Counted from the first letter of the stretch, positions 36,001-43,850 are shown. The stretch is DNA of 64,000 nucleotides from Bacteroidales bacterium (GCA_017548985.1 JAFYYW010000019.1:1-64000); one strand, 5' to 3'. The notes: generated by a model not told the origin, from the letters alone. Program-made: numbers and translations.

Positions 36001-36434
36001 ACTTGTTCGACAGCAGAGACAATATCAACTTCTCATATATGGGGCTCCAGGGAGCTAAGATAGTAGGACCCAAGCCTCAGCTTATCCGGGTGTTCGTCAA
36101 TCTCATAGGCAACTCCGTCCAGGCGATAGAGAACGCCCAGAACGAGATCAGGGAAAATGGAGGGGAACCCTTCATGGGTCAGATACTCGTGTCTTTGAGA
36201 CTCTCCAACAAGGAAGGCTTTTACGATATCGTATTTGAGGACAATGGTCCCGGAGTCAGTGACGAGAACCGCTCGAAGCTTTTCACTCCCAACTTCACGA
36301 CAAAAAGCAACGGCACAGGACTGGGATTGTCCATATGCCGTAACATAGTCGAGAAGTGCGAGGGAGAGATATTCTATTCCAAATCGTTCTCCCTCAAGGG
36401 AGCCTGCTTCACAGTCAGGTACCCGAGGAAATAA
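33024..36434 (+). CDS. Very large NtrY-like sensor histidine kinase
   Basis: 1136 residues, well above the usual 400-700 for sensor kinases. About eight predicted membrane helices lie near 12-30, 240-260, 273-293, 313-336, 365-385, 610-630, 650-670 and 822-845, separating two or three extracytoplasmic sensor regions. A HAMP-like segment (about 850-895) precedes HisKA with the phospho-acceptor His916 in QVAHEIKNPLTPIKLQIQRL, then a HATPase domain with N box (LIGNSVQAIENAQNE), G1 (FEDNGPGV) and G2 (TGLGLSICRNIVEKCEG). The HEIKNPLTPIK form is typical of NtrY kinases. No response regulator gene is adjacent. It is translationally coupled to rlmH. The signal is unknown. Confidence 0.9.
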   Translation: MRGLKSNIWRYLLWIMAAAVVLLVVFLAFRPSPADTIKAAQRTEKALGKRMAALDSYIESALAEGDIWIGSLGLPDDMVIYRYIEDTLQSWCNQFPVRNDDITGKLVIQRLSRPRENISSPLAEVRDEPSFVNYGLRWYLIKSASRGSVKVIAGLEIMDNMAEEVSNGVNPKLDPGNGYSIVPLSENGGSLVSLGGTPVFKVVSESITGQGPFTSPALFSKLFSPTIYADGKVFNSLGALLIVSLIIFLGICLLFSLRKRIYNGILSKKRYKAWMAIYMVCLAILLAGVLLYIHFVFRSVIYNSSITLELYKLNDLSVYSLLIYLTLIALMVAAPLLGVMIAAPLKDLTGLKTDPASRTSRAILSIIFGAYLVTMAGILGFNKERDRINVLANRLSMDRNISLELQLRLMEDKISSDQLIASLASIPNSNSIIVNRIVESYMVGLSQDNDVIVELFPENEQNPTAIAYFTRMVSGGIPIADGTRFRFWRDTGGNSFYTGNFAYYSKSSGVTMMLLTVSPKSNREDRGYARILGYSAPGDVILPARYSYAKYSSDILVSYKGNYAYSTRLDDERKTELLGAAGGFLRSGGYIHFINSVSDEDIILLSREKIEDFYYFVAFLFLTLILYFCLSIPVAFRNRQKVREKNYFKSRFNASMMVALVMTLIALATVSVLFVYRRNNANLKYSMAEKTNSIQTLLEARCRFAQDYTDWNTQEAAAALEDVSNTMKCDISLYTTGGKEFRSTTPEVFESLLLGARINQDAFENIIYKNRRYYIGKEHIGSEETYFLYAPVFNSQGKMIAIMGSPYTDESFDFKSEAVLHSITVVIVFLILLLLARLLMERAVEKMFKPITEVGRKMNEVDINNLEYIVYERDDEVSTLVRAYNLMVHDLYNSTKQLTQAERDKAWATMARQVAHEIKNPLTPIKLQIQRLIRMKSKGDPSWSDRFDEISKEVLNQIDLLADTANEFSTFAKLYTEEPVEIDLDKMLKEQVDLFDSRDNINFSYMGLQGAKIVGPKPQLIRVFVNLIGNSVQAIENAQNEIRENGGEPFMGQILVSLRLSNKEGFYDIVFEDNGPGVSDENRSKLFTPNFTTKSNGTGLGLSICRNIVEKCEGEIFYSKSFSLKGACFTVRYPRK

Positions 36435-36441
36435 CACCCTC

Positions 36442-36978
36442 TCAAATCTCTGTGGTGAATTCCTCCATGCTCTTCCGGATAAAATGTCTTTCTGAAGGAG
36501 CGGCGGTGGCGGAGGGATATCCGATAGCGAACAGAGCTGATAACTCGTAACCATCCGTTTCCGGGAACAGTTCTTTCACCTTGACGGGGTCGAAAGAACC
36601 GACCCAGGTGCATCCGAGATCCGCGTCGGCCGCGGCCAGGATGATATGCGTTCCGACGATAGTGGCGTCAATCTCCGCCCAATTCTTTCCGTCACAAGAC
36701 CTTGTCCAGCCCTCGGACTCCTTATAGCCGACAACGAGGACTACAGGGGCGTTGAACATGGTGTGGACAGTACGGATACGGGCGAGAGCTTCCTCACTGG
36801 TAAGCGCCCACACATGGACAGGCTGCTGGTTCTTGGCGCTTGGGGCCAAACGGGCGGCCTCAAGAACCTTGGCCAACTCAGGCGATGTGACAGGGCGATG
36901 GCTGAACTCCCTGCAGGAGAAACGCTTCCCAGCGAGTTCAACAAACTCGCCGGCGACTTTATTCATTCCTTGTTTCAT
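36442..36978 (-). CDS. Nitroreductase-family flavoprotein
   Basis: 178 residues of the FMN-dependent nitroreductase fold: RFSCREFSHRPVTSPELAKVL near 19-39 (the RxxxR FMN site) and ARLAPSAKNQQPVHVWAL near 42-59, then GCTWVGSFDPVKVKELF near 129-145 and FAIGYPSATAAPSERH near 152-167. Small members reduce nitro compounds or act in flavin or quinone chemistry; the physiological substrate is not deducible. It is convergent with the kinase gene, seven bases away, and transcribed alone. Two in-frame ATG codons (36978, 36966) are possible. Confidence 0.9.
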   Translation of the reverse strand: MKQGMNKVAGEFVELAGKRFSCREFSHRPVTSPELAKVLEAARLAPSAKNQQPVHVWALTSEEALARIRTVHTMFNAPVVLVVGYKESEGWTRSCDGKNWAEIDATIVGTHIILAAADADLGCTWVGSFDPVKVKELFPETDGYELSALFAIGYPSATAAPSERHFIRKSMEEFTTEI

Positions 36979-37065
36979 AATCCGATAAAACTTCGGTACA
37001 AGATAGTCATGATTTATGAAAAATAAAAGCTACCTTTATATCACATATAATTATGACACACAGAC

Positions 37066-38031
37066 ATGAGACACATCAGACTGACCACATTACTCACTTG
37101 CGCCATTCTCGCCGCCATACTCTGCTCTTGCGGCAATAAACCAGCTCCCGCACGTCTCCTTTATTGGAACATCCAGAACGGGATGTGGGATGGACAGAAT
37201 GACAATTACGACCGGTTTGTTGACTTTGTGAAAGCCCAGGATCCAGACATCTGCGTATGGTGCGAGGCCCAGTCGATCTGGCTCACAGACTCCGACCAGG
37301 CCATGCCGAAGGAGGACAGGTACCTTGTGGAAGGCTGGGGGGAGCTCGCGGCCCGCTATGGGCACAAGTATTGGGGCATCGGCGGATGGAGAGATAATTA
37401 TCCTCAGGTTATAACCTCCAAATATCCAATCACTTATATTGACAAGATAACCGGAGAGGAACCAGATCGCATAGTTGCCCACGGGGCAGGATGGGCAACC
37501 GTTGAGATTAATGGGAAGACCCTCAACATCGTGACCCTCCACACTTGGCCACAAGCGTACGCCCCTGGAGTTGAGGACCGTGAGGCGTCGATTATTGATC
37601 ACGGCGGTGACAAATACAGGGCCATGGAGATGGAATATATTTGCGAGCACACCATCGGCACAGTCCCTGACGCGAAGGACCAGCTATGGATGATGATGGG
37701 AGACTTCAACTCACGCTCCAGGGTCGACAACACAACCTACGGGTACCCTGACGATGACCCCAGACTGCTGGTACATGATTATATTCTCGGAAACACCCCT
37801 TACATAGATGTCATAAAGGAGAAGTACCCGGACGAGTTCAAGCCTACCGTAGGAAGCAAGTCCGCCCGTATTGACTACGTCTATTGCACCAAACCTCTGT
37901 ATGACATGATCACTTCGGCCGATGTGGTTTGGGATGAGTACACCACCCCTATCCGGGATCCCCAGAAACTCTCGAACTTCTGGAGGCCGTCAGACCATCT
38001 GCCCATTATGATTGATTTTGATCTAAGATAA
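37066..38031 (+). CDS. Endonuclease/exonuclease/phosphatase-fold lipoprotein
   Basis: 321 residues with a lipoprotein signal (MRHIRLTTLLTCAILAAILC, then SCGNK). The EEP (DNase I-like) fold is seen in LLYWNIQNGMWDGQNDNYD near 30-48, CVWCEAQSIW near 63-72 (metal Glu), MMMGDFNSRSRVDN near 210-223 (GDFN), and a C-terminal SDHLPIMIDF (SDH metal/catalytic pair). Such exported proteins act as phosphodiesterases, sphingomyelinases or nucleases; substrate unknown. It is 10 bases before a phosphodiesterase gene, so the pair may process exported or scavenged phosphoesters. Confidence 0.88.
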   Translation: MRHIRLTTLLTCAILAAILCSCGNKPAPARLLYWNIQNGMWDGQNDNYDRFVDFVKAQDPDICVWCEAQSIWLTDSDQAMPKEDRYLVEGWGELAARYGHKYWGIGGWRDNYPQVITSKYPITYIDKITGEEPDRIVAHGAGWATVEINGKTLNIVTLHTWPQAYAPGVEDREASIIDHGGDKYRAMEMEYICEHTIGTVPDAKDQLWMMMGDFNSRSRVDNTTYGYPDDDPRLLVHDYILGNTPYIDVIKEKYPDEFKPTVGSKSARIDYVYCTKPLYDMITSADVVWDEYTTPIRDPQKLSNFWRPSDHLPIMIDFDLR

Positions 38032-38041
38032 CATATTCATT

Positions 38042-38965
38042 ATGAAGAGATTCCTTATTGTGCTCGCAGCTGTGTGCTGCATAGCCTCTATTGACGCTCA
38101 AGGCGCCAAGAAGAAAGCCAAACATGTGGTGATGATCGGAATAGACGGATGGGCCTCGGAGGCGGTCAGAATGGCACCGGCTGCTGACCTTCCTAACATA
38201 CATTACCTGATGGAGAACGGCAGTTGGACCCTGGCGAAGCGGTCAGTGATGCCCTCGGCTTCCGCGATCAACTGGACTTCATTATTCAATGGGCTTCCCA
38301 CGGAGATGCACGGGTTCGACAAATGGAACTCCACCAGCGGCACCATCCCCTCCACTTCTGACAATGGGAACGGCATCCCTCCCACTATATTCACCATCCT
38401 GCGCCAGCAGAGGCCGTCAGCGGAGATAGGATGCGTCTACGACTGGGACTGCATCGGCATCCTGGCGGACTCTCTAGCGTTGGATTACAACTATTTCATC
38501 AAGACTTACAGAGGTAAGGAGACCCTCATCCCTACCGAGGAATACACGAAACTGGCTATAAACTACATCAAAGAGAAGAAGCCGGTTTTCTTCACGTTCT
38601 ATTATGGGGTCCAGGACAATGTGGGCCACCAGTACGGTTGGTGCGGCCCCGAATATATGGAATGCCAGAAAGACATCGACAAGGGTATCGGGATGATTAT
38701 CCAGGCCATAAAGGATGCCGGAATATTCGATGACACAGTCATCATAGTGACATCAGACCACGGTGGCAAGGACAAGGGCCACGGCGGTTTCACCTTGTTG
38801 GAGATGGAGACCCCGTTCATCGTCTACGGCAAAAAGGTCAAGAAAGGCTTTGAGTTCCCCCAGCCGATGATGCAGTACGACACGGCGGCGACTATAGCCT
38901 ATATTCTTGGACTGGACATCCCCGATGACTGGAGGGGGAAGCCCATGAAGCAGATATTCAAGTAG
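38042..38965 (+). CDS. Exported nucleotide pyrophosphatase / phosphodiesterase (alkaline phosphatase superfamily)
   Basis: 307 residues with a signal peptide (MKRFLIVLAAVCCIASIDA). The metal-binding core of the alkaline phosphatase superfamily is evident: VVMIGIDGWASEAV near 30-43 (metal Asp), SVMPSASAINWTSLFNGLP near 68-86 (catalytic Ser/Thr region), YGVQDNVGHQYGW near 190-202, and TSDHGGKDKGHGG near 236-248 (Asp and His ligands). It is close to type I phosphodiesterase/nucleotide pyrophosphatases. It follows the EEP lipoprotein by 10 bases. Its stop codon lies in a 16-base palindrome shared with the convergent gene. Confidence 0.88.
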   Translation: MKRFLIVLAAVCCIASIDAQGAKKKAKHVVMIGIDGWASEAVRMAPAADLPNIHYLMENGSWTLAKRSVMPSASAINWTSLFNGLPTEMHGFDKWNSTSGTIPSTSDNGNGIPPTIFTILRQQRPSAEIGCVYDWDCIGILADSLALDYNYFIKTYRGKETLIPTEEYTKLAINYIKEKKPVFFTFYYGVQDNVGHQYGWCGPEYMECQKDIDKGIGMIIQAIKDAGIFDDTVIIVTSDHGGKDKGHGGFTLLEMETPFIVYGKKVKKGFEFPQPMMQYDTAATIAYILGLDIPDDWRGKPMKQIFK

Positions 38966-38973
38966 TTCCGGAA

Positions 38974-40023
38974 CTACGGGCAAGTGGTGACAGGGTTGGC
39001 GCAGAGCCACTCAGAGGAAATCCAACCTGTCATCTTTCCCCATTTTACTTTGACCCAGGAAGCGTCCGAATTCATGTCGACAGGATTGACCAGCGCTTCC
39101 GATTGGTCTATTGTGCCCACGACCTTGGAATCCTCGGATGGGGACTCGCGGAGAGCAAGTTTCTCCCCGCCATAGTTGCGGAGTCCGATTCCCAGCACGG
39201 AATAATGTATCCACGCCTCGCCGCCTTCCTCCACAAGCTCTATGTCATCATTCTCAACCGTCGTGACACATTCGGCGAGGATCCTCCACCACCCGCCGGT
39301 AGGCTGGTAGACGTCAAGCATATAGTCCCCGTCAGGACTTAACTGGCGTATCAACGAGCCATTAGGTGCCGTGCGGATATTGGTCGGACTGCTGTCCACT
39401 ATAAAACACGCGACCGCAGGAACGGTCTGGATTTCCAGCTCGAAATCCCCGTCGCCATTATAGCGCATATAGGCTGGTTCATCAAGATGATAAACGTGAG
39501 CCTCTATGTCTTTCCCGGTCTGGGGTAAGAGGAAACTCATGAACGGCACAGCCCAATCGAAGAAACTAATCTCCAGATCCGGCTCCATCATTCCTGTGTC
39601 GGGGTTGTAGTTGTAGAACATGAGCAAGGCCTCTTCATTCTCATATACATTCAACATATTGACAGCCACCAGTTTCCGCCCGTCCTTTCGATTCCAGTAA
39701 CACATCTCCATCCTGGCGGTTCCATCGCTGACGAATTGGAGACCGCAATACCCGTTCTGGCGGTCGAGGATGAACTCGTCCACATCCTCGTTTACCCGGC
39801 CGGGATTCTCCAGCTGGGCTTTCAGCTCGTCCGTCATGACATTACCTTGGTATGCGGAGGCAAAGGCGTGGGCGAATTCCGCTATTCCCACCTTTCCCTT
39901 GACCTGAGGGACCTCTATGGCTTTTTCATGCCATCGCAAATTGATCTGGGGTATTTTCAATTCCTGGGCGTTAGCGGCCAATGATCCGATAAGAATGGCA
40001 GCCACGATGATAAGTTTCTTCAT
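38974..40023 (-). CDS. Exported protein with bacterial SH3-like domains
   Basis: 349 residues from the ATG at 40023, where a clean signal peptide starts (MKKLIIVAAILIGSLAANAQ). An unrecognised N-terminal domain (about 25-200) is followed by two SH3b-like stretches: SSPTNIRTAPNGSLIRQL with WWRILAE near 205-245, and KLALRESPSEDSKVVGTID with WVKVKWGKMTGWISSEWLC near 290-343. SH3b repeats often bind peptidoglycan or act as spacers. No catalytic domain is visible. A good promoter lies upstream. Function unknown. Confidence 0.75.
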   Translation of the reverse strand: MKKLIIVAAILIGSLAANAQELKIPQINLRWHEKAIEVPQVKGKVGIAEFAHAFASAYQGNVMTDELKAQLENPGRVNEDVDEFILDRQNGYCGLQFVSDGTARMEMCYWNRKDGRKLVAVNMLNVYENEEALLMFYNYNPDTGMMEPDLEISFFDWAVPFMSFLLPQTGKDIEAHVYHLDEPAYMRYNGDGDFELEIQTVPAVACFIVDSSPTNIRTAPNGSLIRQLSPDGDYMLDVYQPTGGWWRILAECVTTVENDDIELVEEGGEAWIHYSVLGIGLRNYGGEKLALRESPSEDSKVVGTIDQSEALVNPVDMNSDASWVKVKWGKMTGWISSEWLCANPVTTCP

Positions 40024-40047
40024 GATTGGTCTTATTATGTTATAGGA

Positions 40048-40079
40048 CAAATATAAAAAAAGAAATGGTTATCGGTCAA
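40048..40079 (-). promoter_or_regulatory. Promoter of the SH3-domain gene
   Basis: TTG (40079-40077), a 21-base spacer and TATATTTG (40055-40048) on the minus strand fit the -33/-7 pattern. The start codon is 24 bases downstream. Confidence 0.55.
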
Positions 40080-41106
40080 GTGTCAGCTCGCAAAACCTTT
40101 CGCCAGCCCTCCGTAGATTCTCCCTGGCCACTTCCGGTTTAACGGCTTCAAAGGATGGGACATCATCCGGTGTCACTTGTAACAAGCCGGCGAAACCTGC
40201 CGCGCGAAGGGCCTCGCGATCACTGATCCTGCCGGAGATGAGATATACCGGGACTCCCCCGCTCCTTCTCAGCACTCCCATCGGAACCTTTCCTGATAGG
40301 GTCTGATGGTCGGACGATCCTTCTCCTGTGATAATATAATCAGCGTCAAGTATTTCCTTATCAAATCCCGTAATATTCAACACTTCGTCTATTCCGGAGG
40401 CCAATTCAGCTCCAAGGCAAGCGTGAAGAGCACCGCTGAGACCGCCGGCGGCTCCGGCAAACCTGAGATTCGTGACATCAATGCCAGTCTGGGAAAGGAT
40501 CCGCGAAGCCTGGATCAACATACGTTGTTCCAGAATCTCAACCATCTCCGGATCAGCTCCTTTCTGGGGAGCGAATACTCTCGCCGCCCCATCCGGCCCT
40601 GAAAAAGGATTGTCAACATCACAGAAAACACGTATCCTCACTCCTGAGGCCAGGTCTCGCAGACCGGGAACCGTCATCATCCCTTCCCCACCATCACAGG
40701 TCGCCGATCCCCCCAATCCGATTATCAGCTCGTCACATCCGGCAAGGATAGCTGCCCGGATCAGTTCCCCAACACCTTTGCTGGTGGCCGAAAGAGGGTT
40801 TCTCTTATCTGGTGGAACCAGATGAAGCCCACAGGCCGAAGCCACGTCCATGATCGCCATCTTTCCTGATTTCCCGAATCGGGCTTGCAGTATCCCGCCC
40901 ATCGGGCCTGTGACCGGGACATCGACCATATCTCCATTTAATCTTTCTGTCAGGATGTCAGCCATCCCCTCTCCCCCATCCGAGAGAGGAACGCGAGACA
41001 CCGTGGCCTCTGGACAGGAAAAGGCGATCCCGGAAGCGATGGCCGATGCCACCTCCCCGGCGCTCAAACACTCTTTGAAAGAATCTGACGCGACTAAAAT
41101 TTTCAT
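40069..41106 (-). CDS. glxK: Glycerate kinase (type I, GlxK/GarK family)
   Basis: 345 residues; phosphorylates D-glycerate (2-phosphoglycerate in most members) using ATP. The family opening MKILVASDSFKECLSAGEVA is present, as are VPLSDGGEGMADIL near 40-53, GLGGSATCDGGEGMMTVPGL near 130-149, GAAGGLSGALHACLGAEL near 218-235, and GEGSSDHQTLSGKVPMGV near 266-283. It is slightly shorter than the 370-380 residues of enterobacterial GlxK. It lies between the SH3 gene and the divergent GH32 gene; glyoxylate or tartronate genes are not nearby. A -7 match TATATTTG (41128-41121) lies upstream. Confidence 0.92.
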   Translation of the reverse strand: MKILVASDSFKECLSAGEVASAIASGIAFSCPEATVSRVPLSDGGEGMADILTERLNGDMVDVPVTGPMGGILQARFGKSGKMAIMDVASACGLHLVPPDKRNPLSATSKGVGELIRAAILAGCDELIIGLGGSATCDGGEGMMTVPGLRDLASGVRIRVFCDVDNPFSGPDGAARVFAPQKGADPEMVEILEQRMLIQASRILSQTGIDVTNLRFAGAAGGLSGALHACLGAELASGIDEVLNITGFDKEILDADYIITGEGSSDHQTLSGKVPMGVLRRSGGVPVYLISGRISDREALRAAGFAGLLQVTPDDVPSFEAVKPEVARENLRRAGERFCELTLDR

Positions 41107-41166
41107 AATCAGGGGTAAGGCAAATATATCAATTATTCAGTTATCTTCGCGTATAAAGCTATCCTT

Positions 41167-42894
41167 ATGAGACGATTCCTGGCTATCTTGGTTTTTATAG
41201 GGCTGTCATTCATGGTCTCGGCCCAAACAGTAGAAGTTAAGCATCTTTCCGAACGCAGGACCCTGGCGAGGACTGACGGCGGGAGCGGAGTCCTTCTCCT
41301 CCCGGTTCAGGAGAACGCTCCGGAGGCCTCCATAAAAGTGCTGGCCGACACCAAACTGTGGCAAACGATCAACGTGCGCCTGGCCATCGACAAGGTGGAT
41401 TATTTCGCGCCTTTGGAACTTGACCAGTGGCAGGGCAAGAGTGTTCTTCTGGATGTCACAAGCGCACGGCGGGACAGGAGAGGAGACATTTGCTGGGAAA
41501 TGATAAGACATGCCGGCGCATTCGATCCTCCGGCACCTGAACCTTACCGTCCTTCATATCATTTCTCGCCCTCTTTCGGCTGGATGAATGATCCGAACGG
41601 CATGGTCTACAAGGATGGTCTGTGGCATCTTTTCTTCCAGTACAATCCTTACGGAAACATCTGGGGGAATATGACTTGGGGGCACGCCGTCTCACGTGAC
41701 CTCATCCATTGGGAGCAATGGGACAACGCTATTCTCCCAAACGAGCTTGGATCAGTATTCAGCGGAAGCGCCGTGGTGGACGAGAATAACACAGCCGGTT
41801 TCGGGAAGGGCGCGATCGTGGCGATGTACACCTCCGCCGGAACTACTCAGACCCAGAGCATAGCATGGAGCACAGACGGCGGGAAGTCTTTCAGTATCTA
41901 CGGGAATAATCCGGTGATCGTCGCTGACATCCCCGACTTCAGAGATCCTAAATTATTCTGGGACAATGGTTCCAGGCAATGGAAGGTGGTTCTCGCGGCT
42001 GGTCAGGAGGTTCAATTCTGGGCTTCAGACAACCTGCGGGACTGGAAATACGAGAGTTCCTTCGGAAAAGGTTTCGGCTGCCATGATGGAGTCTGGGAAT
42101 GCCCCGACTTCTTCGAACTTGACGGCAAATGGATTCTTATCGTGAATATCAACCCGGGAGGTCCGTTCGGAGGAAGCGCGACGCAGTATTTTGTCGGGGA
42201 ATATGACGGGAACCGCTTCAAATGCGACAATGCTCCCGGGACAACCAGATGGATGGATTACGGGAAAGACCATTACGCCACTGTCACCTGGAGTGGGGCG
42301 CCGGACGGCAGAAGGGTGGCGATAGCCTGGATGAGCAACTGGCAATATGCCAACGTGGCCCCCACAAAAGGCTTCCGTAGCGCCAATTCCGTTCCGAGAG
42401 ACCTCAAGCTTGTCTCCAGGCCTGACGGTCCGGTCCTCGTGAGTTCTCCTTCTCCGGAGGTTGAGGCCTTGAGAGGTAAAGCCCGTGTCGCTCGGCTGGG
42501 GAGTAAGCCGATCAAGTTATTCCAAGAGCCAAGAGGCGCCTATGAGATTGTCTTACAGTTTGTTCCTCCTAAAAAGGGACTTGTCTCCCTCGCTTTGTCC
42601 AATGATCTTGGAGAAAACGTTCTGATGAGTTATGACCCTACAGCGAAGACTTTCTCGATGGACCGGAAGGTTTCCGGGAATGTGGCGTTCAGCGAGGACT
42701 TCCCTTCCGTGACTGTCGCCCCGACTCTCCCCGGGAAGCAGGTATCCATCCGCCTCCTGGTGGACAACTCCAGTATTGAGATTTTTGGGGACGACTTCTG
42801 CATGACCAACCTCGTGTTTCCGTCCACCCCGTTCAACACCATCACCGCCACCGGAGCCAAAGTCCAAGCCACTATCTATCCCCTGAATCCCTAG
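41167..42894 (+). CDS. GH32 fructan hydrolase (levanase/inulinase/invertase type)
   Basis: 575 residues with a signal peptide (MRRFLAILVFIGLSFMVSAQ). An N-terminal extra domain typical of Bacteroidota GH32 enzymes (about 20-125) precedes the five-bladed propeller with the three catalytic motifs: nucleophile D142 in WMNDPNG, transition-state stabiliser D260 in FRDPK, and acid/base E311 in ECPD. The C-terminal beta-sandwich (ISIRLLVDNSSIEIFG-like ending, here VSIRLLVDNSSIEIFGDD) completes the family layout. It probably acts outside the cytoplasm on levan, inulin or sucrose; which one is not deducible. No SusC/SusD genes are next to it. Confidence 0.94.
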   Translation: MRRFLAILVFIGLSFMVSAQTVEVKHLSERRTLARTDGGSGVLLLPVQENAPEASIKVLADTKLWQTINVRLAIDKVDYFAPLELDQWQGKSVLLDVTSARRDRRGDICWEMIRHAGAFDPPAPEPYRPSYHFSPSFGWMNDPNGMVYKDGLWHLFFQYNPYGNIWGNMTWGHAVSRDLIHWEQWDNAILPNELGSVFSGSAVVDENNTAGFGKGAIVAMYTSAGTTQTQSIAWSTDGGKSFSIYGNNPVIVADIPDFRDPKLFWDNGSRQWKVVLAAGQEVQFWASDNLRDWKYESSFGKGFGCHDGVWECPDFFELDGKWILIVNINPGGPFGGSATQYFVGEYDGNRFKCDNAPGTTRWMDYGKDHYATVTWSGAPDGRRVAIAWMSNWQYANVAPTKGFRSANSVPRDLKLVSRPDGPVLVSSPSPEVEALRGKARVARLGSKPIKLFQEPRGAYEIVLQFVPPKKGLVSLALSNDLGENVLMSYDPTAKTFSMDRKVSGNVAFSEDFPSVTVAPTLPGKQVSIRLLVDNSSIEIFGDDFCMTNLVFPSTPFNTITATGAKVQATIYPLNP

Positions 42895-42950
42895 TCCCCT
42901 GGTTCCCGGCCCTATTCGGGCAAGGTCGGAGCGAAGCGACCAGAGGGAGT

Positions 42951-42970
42951 TTGAGGGATACTTCCCTCAA
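42951..42970. repeat. Perfect 8-bp inverted repeat downstream of GH32
   Basis: TTGAGGGA (42951-42958) and TCCCTCAA (42963-42970) flank a four-base loop. The surrounding 42895-42992 stretch carries further short inverted repeats (GTCG...CGAC; GCCC-TTCA-GGGGC) and has no coding capacity. It may be a terminator-like or dispersed intergenic element. Confidence 0.6.
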
Positions 42971-42987
42971 TGAATAACAGGCCCTTC

Positions 42988-43038
42988 AGGGGCTACAAGT
43001 AAAGCCAGGCTTTCCGCCTGGCTTTACTTGTAGTCCCT
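42988..43038. repeat. Long inverted repeat entering the tRNA-Arg acceptor stem
   Basis: A perfect 18-bp inverted repeat (42993-43010 with 43016-43033) has a five-base loop. Five further positions (42988-42992 with 43034-43038) pair with one G-T wobble on the plus strand. The right arm overlaps the tRNA 3' end by eight bases. There is no U-tract on either strand. It could stop convergent transcripts (GH32 from the left, tRNA from the right) or be a relic of a duplication. Confidence 0.85.
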
Positions 43039-43102
43039 AGTGGAATCGAACCACTATTTAAGGTTTAGGAAACCTCCGTTCTATCCGTTGAACTAAGGGA
43101 CC
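43031..43102 (-). tRNA. tRNA-Arg (anticodon CCT)
   Basis: 72 bases on the minus strand fold as a cloverleaf: acceptor GGTCCCT with AGGGACT (first pair G-T), D arm GTTC/GAAC, anticodon arm GAGGT-TTCCTAA-ACCTT with anticodon CCT, a four-base variable loop AAAT, T arm AGTGG-TTCGATT-CCACT, discriminator A. CCA is not encoded. It reads AGG codons. Confidence 0.95.
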
Positions 43103-43120
43103 GCTTAATTTCCCGAAGAA

Positions 43121-43303
43121 CTACTCGACGCTCTTCTCAATGATCTGGCGACCTCTGTAATAACCGCACTCAGGGCAGACATGATGATACATCACAGTCG
43201 CGCCGCAGTTGGGGCAGGTGGCCAGAGTCGGAACCTTCGCGAAGTCGTGGGTCCTTCTCTTGTCTCTTCTCGCCTTGGAGACTTTGTGTTTCGGATGTGC
43301 CAT
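43121..43303 (-). CDS. rpmF: 50S ribosomal protein L32
   Basis: 60 residues, the standard bL32 length. It opens MAHPKHKVSKARRDKRRTHD and carries a zinc-ribbon, CPNC near 30-33 and CPEC near 43-46, so it is the zinc-binding form. It is 22 bases downstream of the DUF177 gene, the classic yceD-rpmF pairing found across bacteria, and upstream of tRNA-Arg on the same strand. Confidence 0.97.
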   Translation of the reverse strand: MAHPKHKVSKARRDKRRTHDFAKVPTLATCPNCGATVMYHHVCPECGYYRGRQIIEKSVE

Positions 43304-43325
43304 AATTAATATCTTTTAAATTTTA

Positions 43326-43850
43326 TCATTTCTCGCCAAGAAGGTCTTTCAGACCCGCGAACGGGCTGGAAGAATCCTTCTGAACTTGTTCTTCTTCATT
43401 TTCGGAACTCAGAAACCTCACTGTCTCCGGATCGCACCCTCCATCATCATGGATCCTCTGCACAGGTAACGACAGGCAGATGTAGTCGTACACAGTCTGG
43501 CTGAGGTCCAGATCGGTGTCGGAATAAGGCAGGACGATTATCTCCCTGTCCCCTTCTTCCTCACCGGCCAAGTCAGGATCGCCGAACTTCACGCTCAGCG
43601 AGAACCCGGTGGAGACCGGCAGGACCAAATCGGCCAGACACCTGTCACAGGTCACTGTGACTTCGCCGCCAATCACGCAATCCACCCCGATAAAACGGCC
43701 GGATTTCTCGATCACGACATCGGCATCAAGGCTCGCCGCCAGGATCTCTGAATTCCCAAAAAGCTCAAAGAACTCCTTCCCAACACTCCTGCGGAACTCT
43801 GTCCGCCCTTGTGCCAACCCGTTCAGAGGAACTATAAAATCATCTTTCAT
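43326..43850 (-). CDS. DUF177 (YceD) family protein
   Basis: 174 residues of the DUF177/YceD family, whose plant and bacterial members are linked to 23S rRNA metabolism. The conserved cysteine pair region VTVTCDRCLADLVLPV near 83-98 and the LDLSQTVYDYICLSLPVQRIHDD segment (near 115-137), together with the C-terminal FAGLKDLLG, match the family. It is coupled with rpmF, as is usual. A -7 match TACCTTTG (43884-43877) lies upstream, within the 75-base gap to typA. Confidence 0.9.
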   Translation of the reverse strand: MKDDFIVPLNGLAQGRTEFRRSVGKEFFELFGNSEILAASLDADVVIEKSGRFIGVDCVIGGEVTVTCDRCLADLVLPVSTGFSLSVKFGDPDLAGEEEGDREIIVLPYSDTDLDLSQTVYDYICLSLPVQRIHDDGGCDPETVRFLSSENEEEQVQKDSSSPFAGLKDLLGEK

